Assembly: GCA_012295275.1 (NCBI GenBank)
Contig: CM022670.1
Coordinates: forward strand, 2,043,335-2,063,334
From: Chrysomallon squamiferum
Lineage: Eukaryota; Mollusca; Gastropoda; Neomphalida; Peltospiridae
Length of the DNA stretch: 20,000 nucleotides
Direction: 5' to 3'
A program made the position numbers and the translations under genes. The notes under the pieces were generated by a model, which saw nothing but the letters and a program-made list of their open reading frames with translations, was not told the origin of the DNA and searched no databases. Each line of letters opens with the position of its first letter. Position 1 is the stretch's first letter. Of this stretch, positions 1 through 9,260 are shown in pieces.

Positions 1-22
1 GTATAAACAAAAATTCTCTGGC

Positions 23-24
<2 letters not shown>

Positions 25-62
<38 letters not shown>
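25..62 (+). repeat. Poly-T run
   Basis: Uninterrupted run of 38 T at the left end of the window. It could be a simple homopolymer or the tail of a minus-strand retroposon. No element body is recognised on either side. Confidence 0.9.
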
Positions 63-64
<2 letters not shown>

Positions 65-814
65 AATTTCGATGCTTTTAGAATGTGAGATCACTACTAC
101 TGTGAGTTTATCTGTAAAGATTAAAGGCTTTTTGGTCTGGCGATTCGTTTTTACACGCAAGTCAGAATACTAAATGCCGGAATTTCATATGGTCTTTTTT
201 TTATATATATATTATTATTCAAACACATTTATAATTATGTTTGTTTCTGCCTCTATAATTAGTTCAATACCCAGTACCGTTTCCAGCTGTAACACTCTCA
301 TTCTTTCCTCTCTCTCTAACTGCTATCAGTGTCTGGGGACCCAGGCTTTAGGTTTTTTTTATGAATTTAGTAATCTACTAAATCGAACTTACCCTTAGCT
401 CATACATTCAACCGAAGACCAGGAACCACAACACACGACGATAACCCATAACATCCGAGTTCTAGCTTTACTTACGCCGATAAGCAGTTAGCATGTTTTT
501 CAAACCGTCTCTAATCAATTGGCAAAATATACAAACTTAGTCAACCGCTGTTGGCGATGAAGATAGAGCAATAACATATGGTTTTTTCAAACCTTTTTTT
601 TTTTTTCCCCATTCTCGTCATATGTAATGACAACTGGAAAGGATGTTCATGTTCTGGAGTTAAATGAGGTGTGTGGAGGTTCTGCAGGTGTTCGGTACAA
701 AGTGGAGTTGACCTTCTTCCGATACTGATGACATCAGCAAGATAGTCAAGATTCGTCTCGTTGCTCCGCTGCTGATTATATTTTATATCTGTTTATGTGC
801 AAAGCAGGATGGCT

Positions 815-1015
815 GTGTGTGTATGTTTGTATATACACATATATGCATGATTGTATAATGTATGTATTTAAGTATGTGCGTATAATAATTTGCATGTATG
901 TATGTTTCTCTTTACGTATTTTTGTATGAATGTTTGTATCTGTTTAATATGTATGTCTGTATTTATATTTGTATGCATGTATGAATGTATACATGAACAT
1001 ATGTATATATTTGGA
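815..1015 (+). repeat. Degenerate TATG/TGTA-rich tract
   Basis: Irregular runs of TATG, TGTA and GTAT units over about 200 bases. The short open frame at 890-1087 in this tract is a by-product of the repeat (Met/Cys/Tyr/Val/Phe-rich) and shows no protein features. Confidence 0.6.
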
Positions 1016-1284
1016 TGGAAGGATAAATCGGTAGATAGACGTGTATTTATTTATAAGGATAAGTTCCGACGATTGTCAAGATATTGAGTCATTTTTTTCT
1101 TGCCAACGAAATATTAGAATAGCAATAGTATTGTAATGGTATTTGTAATCATAATCGAATTAAACTTGAAATTTGTGTTAGCTGTTTCGTTAAAAGTATT
1201 TATTGTACCAGACAGTTAGTTTTTTAACTAATTCAAAATGTTAACATGTTTCTCGAATAATGTGGACTGTATGTTATGTTTCAG

Positions 1285-1345
1285 GAATCTTTTGGCGTTG
1301 TCGTAGAAGTGTGGCATGATGCTGCAGGGAATCGAAGTAAATCCG
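1285..1345 (+). CDS. Delta: Delta-like exon A: MNNL domain segment
   Basis: 61-base exon after an acceptor ending tttcag and before donor G|GTAAG. It is read in phase 0 at its start and ends after the first base of a codon. It encodes 20 residues starting ESFGVVVEVWHD. This matches the part of the Notch-ligand N-terminal (C2-like) domain where fly Delta, as I recall it, has a similar SLIVEAWHD strand. Because this motif is normally more than 100 residues into the protein, at least one upstream exon is missing. Identification rests on the motif, the splice sites and the in-phase join to the DSL exon. Confidence 0.88.
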
Positions 1346-3351
1346 GTAAGAAGACTGTGTCTGTTTGTAAACGTTTAAAACTAGCGACTGTCGTAGACAA
1401 TTATATTCTTATCAAGGCAATGCTAATTTTATTTGTTCTGCTTATAATTATTATATATTTGAATAGAAAGAAAATGTATGAATAAAAAGAAAACAGAATA
1501 AAACGATAACTTTCAAAGGTTTTTCTCTGTCTTTAACCCTTCTTTAATACTTTTTTTAATAATTTAAAATTCAAAATGCACAAATGAGCTTTAATATACA
1601 TTTAGTAGGAGATATAGATTTAGACTAAAGAAACTCTGTTCAGCCTGTCTAAATATTGTTAAATAAATATTATTACTGCATAGTTGTTATTGCGAAGAAA
1701 ATCTGTAAACAGTTTTCTGTATAGTTTTTCTACATTTTTTTCTTTGTGCCGTTTTAAATACAAAACAGATTCTACCTTTCCTTCTTGATATAGTTTTAAA
1801 TGTAAAATAGATGATGCACCGGTGGATATATCGCTACCTGAACAGAATTTAATAAAACATTTCTGTCTTCGCTGAAACTATCGTACAAACTGCAAAGCTA
1901 CTTAGTTTCGTTGGAGAATATCTTTTCGTCGTTTATTAACTGCAAGAGAAAAAGCAAACACTGTTACAACAGGTGGTGTTAACATTACTTCTTTTTTTTT
2001 TTCTTTTTTTTTTTACAAAACAAAGATCATATCTGTAAAATCTACAACAATATAATCTGATAATGTTTACAAACCTGGAAAAACAGAAGAAAAAAAAGAA
2101 GATCAATGTGAATATAAATGTTTCAGTTCACAAAACGTGATGTGTTTATCCAGTCAGTGTAAGATTAGCCCTCGTAGATCAATTTTTTGCCCTCTGATTT
2201 TTTTTTTTTTTACAATTTCATCTTGATTGCCCGATATCTCAAGGGTCTGAAAGTAAGAAATAAAGTGTAATAAATGGTAAAATAAAGACTTTTACATGTA
2301 AAACGTGATCGGCATGTCCTGTTACCGGCACACAAAGTCAGAAAGTACATGGTAAATAATGTAGTTGTGAAACACGTACTCATAATGAACCGCAGTTCTT
2401 CACACTTCCAGACTCAGGGGGCATCTTGCGTTATTAGTTTCTGCGTTAATGTTTCAATAAATAAATTTAAAAATCCAGTACGCTGAAATCTTATTTACTG
2501 TATATATTAACAAATTAATTAAACTATTTATTTAAATAAATGAGTAAATCTTGAGAGTTTATGAATTTTAAAAACTGCATTCTAAAATGCGTTACTGAGT
2601 TTGCATGCTGTTAGGCTCATAAATTCATCAGATTTACTCAAAATGTTCAACATTTTACCCGTGTTAATTGAAAACTGCCCATGTAGTCTGTGTTGGTTTG
2701 ATGATGTTGTTGTTATTGTTGTTGTGTTTGTTATTATTTTTTATTTTATGTCATTACTGATAATGGGCTTTTGGTTTTTGGGGTTTTGGGGGGGGTTTTA
2801 ATTATTATTATTTTGTTTTTTTTTTTAATCATTTTGACATTAATGGAGTTTTATCGAAAAAAGTAAACAACAACATTAATGAGAGAGAGAAAAAATAACA
2901 ACAAAAACACAAAAAAACTTTACCTTAAAATGCACAAATGTTTGGATCTATTGATTTTTAACAATTCATTTACTGTTATAATTAAAATCTAAAATCTTAA
3001 AAATGAGTCACTGTCGTAATTAATGATATTTTTGTTTTATTTACAGATCCATCAAATTTAATAACTCGAGTATCTAAAGTGGGCAAAATACGACCGTCGC
3101 TGACGTGGCAAAACCACAGCCGCATCACGCAGACCGTGGAACTGAGATACAGCTACCGCGTCGTCTGCGACCAGTACTATTACGGGACCGGATGTGACAT
3201 ACTCTGCCGAGAAAGAGACGATAGGTTTGGTCACTATCTCTGCGGCGGGAATGGGACCAGACTCTGTCTGTCAGGATGGGAAGGAGAATTTTGCGATAAA
3301 GGTAAAAAACAAAATTTTATTTTGGTTGTTTTATCCATTATTATATTGTTA

Positions 3352-3409
<58 letters not shown>

Positions 3410-4219
3410 GATTATTATTATTGTTATTATTATTTAGGGTTTGGATTACTAATAGCAGTGGTAGTATCAACAACAGTAGCTGTAGTACAAGTAATAATAA
3501 CAGTAGTAGTATAACGTATTTACATAAAAATGAATGTGTGTTTTTCTTTGTATTATTGCTCTGTGCATTCCCTGTTTATTTATTTATTTCTTTACTTCAT
3601 ATACGGAATATATCTGAAGTCGAGTAAATCAAATTTTTTCAAAAAACTTTCAAAATTAAAATTCAATTTCAATTCAGTAAAATAAAATATGTAAACAAAA
3701 GTTGTTATAATAATAAACTGATAATTAAGTTCAAAATGGTGCATTTAACAAACGTGCTGCGTAGATGAATTTGGCATTAAATGAAACCAGTTTAAACGTA
3801 TTCTGATTTTTAAAGAAAACAACAAATATCTGAAACGTGTATATATATATACAATACATGACGTCTGTCGGTTTTGTTTTGTAAAAATTTAAATTAGTTA
3901 CAGAACTACTCGTTGTGCAAAAGAAAGAAAAGAAAAAAAATCCCTGTGAACGTCAGAAAACATAAATGTCGCATTTGACGTGAATATTGTTGTCAGATCG
4001 CTATCATATATATAGAAACGGCTCAGACAAACCAAATTAAGATAACCACAGGGGACACACGTAAGAACCGGATTTTGGCACGGGTATAAAGCAGTCTCTG
4101 TACTTTTACAGCAAAACTTCAAACACGAATTTAATTAAATTGCTATCATCTTCGAAAAAGAAGAAAATATTTTTTAAAAAACCAACAACATGAATTGTCT
4201 TCAATCGAATTTGCACTTC

Positions 4220-4251
<32 letters not shown>

Positions 4252-4515
4252 TGGTGTTCGTCTGATGTTAGAAAATTGAAACAAAATCCCTAGGGCAGGT
4301 GATTCGAGATCCGTGCGGTGCTATCTAAAGAAGAAGTTTATTAGAAAATTAAAAACTGAATTCTCGGTTGTAAATGTCTGAAGTGTGTCATGAGACCCTT
4401 AAACGTCTACATGCAGTTGATGAGAAGCAGACGTAAACGCCAAGAATAGCAATTTTAAAAATTATTTCAGCATTAATTATAATCAGAAGTAAAAGCCTTC
4501 AGTTATTACAAACTC

Positions 4516-4597
<82 letters not shown>

Positions 4598-6064
4598 GCA
4601 AAATATATACGCACACACACAGATATATAGGCTATACATATGCAGCATAAAAAACTACATCGATTTCTTATAATGCACAATATTCTTAAGAGAAATGAAA
4701 TAAAATGAAACTTCAGCCAGCAAATCAAATGATTATATAAAAAAATATAGATTTAATAAACAAATACGTCTGTGAAAAAACAAATTAGATTTTTTAAAAG
4801 AGTTTATTTAGCGCACAAACTGAAGTAATAAAATGATTCATATAGAACTTTTATCTCAATAATAACAACAAAACGTCTTTTGGTAACAGAAAAAAGCAGG
4901 TAACTGTTGAATTTATTAGCTTCATTTTGTGATAATAAATATCAGTGCAATAAAATCTATTTTCTCTCTTTCTTTCGTCTTTTTTTTTTTTTTTTTTTTT
5001 TTCTCTTCCTTTATTTACTTCCAAAACTCATAAAAAGACAAAATTATGAAATATTAAAAAACGTAATTAATAGATGTTTCTTGAGTTTTATCTTGAGGGG
5101 AAAAGTTCTTGTACTCCGAAATCCTATCATCGTTTTATTATCAAAGCTTTTCTGGCAGTTTAACTGTTTCCTGGTGGAATCAAAGAGGTTATAAGTGGAA
5201 AATGTAGACGACATAAATCAATGAATATGTCATAATTATAACAGTTATAAATGTTATTAGGAAGAGTTAAGATGCTACTCTTAGGCTTGGAGTTTTCGCT
5301 TCGTTATATTGTCATTATTATTATTACTATTATTATTCTGTTAATGTGTGCATGTAGGTGTGTAAGACTGTATTTGCGTTCGCATGTGTGTGTATGCGTA
5401 TGTGATTGAGAGCGTGAATGTGTTTGTGTACGTTTTTGTCAGTCTTTGTGTTCGGTAGTTAGTGTGTTTGTGTTTCTGAGTGTTTGTAAAATGAGTATGC
5501 ATGCATTTGAATGTATGTCAGTACGTAGCTATGGGTTTTCAGCTTGACGTTTTGTGCATGGCTCTATGTGTTTGTGTGCACGTGCGCGCTACTGTATTTA
5601 TAATGATATAATGTGACAGTGAATGTCTATGAATATCAATGCATGTTTGATTTTTCAGTTTTAATTGGTTGATAATTTTCTGTCTTTGATTTTTTTTTTC
5701 GAATTTGTTGTATTATATGACAGAATTTTGTTTACCTTTTTAAAGCGTTATCATTATTATTTTTGCACTATCATGATAATAAACTCAATTATTTCGCTGT
5801 ATCTGAGTTAAGGTTTTATTTGTTTTTTCAATGTTTTTTCAGCTAAATGCACAGATATGTGTACACATTCACACGGATATTGTGATAGACCTTACGAATG
5901 CAGGTGAAAAAAAAATATCTCTGAGTTTCTAATTCTCTCAGTTTCTCTCTTCTCTCTCTCACTCTCTCGCTCTCTATTTCTCTCTTTCGCCCTCTCTCTG
6001 TTCCTTTCTTTCTGTTTCTCTCGCATCTTCTTTTACTTTTTCCTCTTTGTCCATGTGTTTCTCT

Positions 6065-6150
<86 letters not shown>

Positions 6151-6259
6151 ACTCTCTCGCTCTCTATTTCTCTCTTTTGCCCTCTCTCCGTCCCTTTCTT
6201 TCTATCTGTTTCTCTCGCATCTTCTTTTACTTTTTCCTCTTTGTCCATGTGTTTCTATG

Positions 6260-6345
<86 letters not shown>

Positions 6346-7882
6346 TCCCTCTCTCTCTCTCTCTTTTCTCTGTTTGTTTCTTTTTCTGTTTATTTGAACG
6401 TAAACCTTTTTATCATTTCTAAACGGTTGTATTTGTTTTCGAACCGGTAATTAGACTGAAAGGCAGGAGGCTTAAAATGACTTCTTTCCTGAACAGTAAT
6501 TCCAACTATTTTCAGTTTATCTCAAGCAATCGTATATGTTATATGTCTATGGTATGGTTCTGAAAAAAAATAAAAATATTCCTTACTGCTAATCGATCTG
6601 AATAGCAAGTGCTGCATGTTCGCAGTCTCATAACATTATAAAAGTGATAACAAATGCTTGCCTCCAGAAAGACTCAAAAAATGACAAAACGTATCGTTAA
6701 ACAAATATTGTTTCACTCAAGCCAAAACCATTCTTTTAACACGACATGTGTTGCAACAAGAAAACAACAAAAAATCTGCAACTGAGAAATCTCAAGGGAA
6801 ATTTCTGAAACTTGTGCTATTTTGAAACTTGTGTGTTTTTTTTTTGTTCAGATGTCGACTAGGATGGCGTGGTATGAACTGTCAGGAATGTATTCCATTT
6901 CCTGGTTGTCTTCATGGTTTCTGCAAGGACGCCTGGCAGTGCATATGTCACGAAGGCTGGAGCGGTTCTTTGTGTTCTATAGGTAGGTTGGCAGATTAGA
7001 GACGTTAAACACAAATACTAATGATTACAATAAAGGTATTCATTATATTAAAGTTGTATATTATATATTTATGAATGTTTTCCTCACAATTTATCAACAC
7101 TGAATGTCAAAATTTGTATAAAAAACAGCAACGTACTTCTTAATACAGTTTTCGCGTAAACTTCTAAAATAATTGAATAAATTTGGAATATAATTAAAAA
7201 TACAGACGAGCAATCATTGCTGATAATAAAGTTTTGCGATAAAGTAGCAGAACCAAATATTTCTGTTACTGGTTGAAACGACAAAAGAGTAATCGGAATT
7301 TGATTTGCGCATTTCATTTAGATAACAGATACTGCTACCACTACACACCGTGTCACCACGGCGGAACATGCCACCACGACAGCGTCAGCAACTTCACGTG
7401 CACCTGTCCGTCCGGTTACACCGGACCCCGATGCGAGACGGAAACGTGTTTTCACGGGTTCTGTCTAAACAACGGACAGTGTTCTGTAAGTCGAAGCTTT
7501 AAAATGATATATGTATATATATTTTAGAACAATAACAACTGTAATAATTATAATTGTTATAATTAAATAAAATTAAGAATTGTACAAGAATGGTTTATGT
7601 TTGTTTGGGGTTGTGTGTTTTTATTTATTTATTTAATTTTTTTTTAATTATTATTATTATTTTTTTTTGTTAATTAAACAATGAAAAAAAAAAATGAAAT
7701 TAAAATTAAAATAAAAAATTAATATGAAGCTTCTATTTCTCTACATATCTTCTTCAAAACTTTTCTTTGCTTACGGATATTCTATTAGAACGCATTCATA
7801 CAAAATATTTTGCCAGTCATTTGTCTTATGGCTTTCAACTTATTTAACAATAAACGTCTATATATCATCGTCATCATCTATG

Positions 7883-7913
<31 letters not shown>

Positions 7914-8787
7914 ATCAGTGGTGGATCCAGACACTGCAGATGTAGGCGTGGTTTCGGAGGAAGACGTTGCGAACACGTGGAGACGTCCTGCGGCGACCAC
8001 GACTGCAGAAACAACGCCTCCTGCCGGCGAGTGGAAGCGGAGTGGAAATGTGTGTGTCCGCCAGGGTTCACTGGTCTGCAGTGCGAGTCGGAGATCGACG
8101 AATGCGAATCTGATCCCTGCGTCAATGGTAACATTTTACCTTGTTAAAAATACACTCAGTGTTAAACTATCAGAATAGACCTGCCTCTCAGTGAGTTTGG
8201 TTGATGAGCGATAGGTCCCAAGATCAATGCTCCTAGGCGTTGTCAGTTGACGTTACTCTGTTATCTCTTGTTTTCTGCGTCCAGTGTGTGTTTTCTGTCA
8301 ACAAGAAAACGCGTTGTCAAAAATCTCTTCACTGCTCATCGTGTTTCTCTCCCAGATTATTATCATTAATAGCCAGCAACAAATTCCACTGTCTCTCCTA
8401 TATATGTCTGGAACTAGAAAAAAAAAATCTGTCCATTTTTTTTTTTTTTTTTTTTTTCTTTTAATCTTGTTCTGAACGTTTTTATTTTCATTAATTTAGA
8501 GAAAATAAATTAGATTCCAAAATCAAAGAGTTCGTAAAGAAATTTATGAAATGTGCCTATTTGACATCTGAAAAAAAAGAAAAAAAGAAAAAAAAAGAGT
8601 TGTGTGTTGTTTGGTGCAGCAAATGCATCGTGAGTAATAACCAGTCTGTGTAGATTTATAAAAGATCCGTTGCCAGAAACTTAGCTATAGGGAGGCCACC
8701 GGTTTTCTCTCTTATATAATCGTTATAGATATAAAAATATATATAACAAGTAGCAGTGGTAGTAGTAGCGGTAGTACAGTAATCATT

Positions 8788-8824
<37 letters not shown>

Positions 8825-9182
8825 CAGTAGTAGTAGTAGAAATAGTAGTAGTAGTTCTAGTACAATAGTAGTTGTAGTAGTAATAAAATTGAAAAAAAAT
8901 GTTAAACGTAATTTCTATTAATATTTAAGTATGTCACGGTATCTTTAAATAAGTATAATTTTTTTCTTCATTTTCTAATTTTTTAGAATATCAATGTGTG
9001 TATATATAAGATGATACTTCCATGACTTCCTTTAAGTCAAAAGTTTATTTGATTAAAATGTTTAGAGGTTATCCCTCCACTGAAAGATTTAATCAAGTGG
9101 ATTAATGATAAACAGAATATTTTATATATTTGTTATTTATCCTTAATATTAAAAAATATATATTAATAATAATAGATAATAG

Positions 9183-9260
<78 letters not shown>

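Larger units (their letters stand above)
1..1284. other. Upstream intron or flank of the Delta-like gene, no exon recognised
   Basis: No exon can be supported here. The stretch holds a long poly-T run (25-62), scattered T runs and a degenerate TATG/TGTA-rich tract. The first recognised exon at 1285 begins in the middle of the MNNL domain, so this stretch is most likely intron. The exons for the signal peptide and first MNNL half were looked for and not found; they should lie to the left of the window. Confidence 0.6.
3302..5842 (+). other. Intron (2.5 kb) of the Delta-like gene
   Basis: The largest intron between confirmed exons. It contains a TTA microsatellite close to its donor, a poly-A run at 4227-4251, a CT microsatellite at 4519-4594, poly-T at 4980-5002 and a TG-rich tract at 5340-5600. 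The open frames here are products of these repeats or random AT-rich frames. No gene is recognised. Confidence 0.8.

Noticed and set aside
665-735. Short VELTFFRY-like reading after a tctgcag acceptor, resembling the start of a Notch-ligand N-terminal domain
   Set aside because: It hits a stop after about ten codons, has no donor at a usable place and lacks the cysteines expected next.
3079-3514. Open frames with poly-Leu, poly-Tyr or poly-Asn ends
   Set aside because: Only the DSL exon part (to 3301) is real; the rest is translation of the TTA microsatellite across the splice donor.
6033-6450. Leu-Ser and Arg-Glu repeat proteins
   Set aside because: Translation of CT/GA arrays in an intron; the same holds for 4483-4728, 9130-9393 and 15038-15271.
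6436-6510. GGTTCGAAA-like B box on the minus strand suggesting a tRNA
   Set aside because: No A box at the right distance, no cloverleaf and no acceptor stem.
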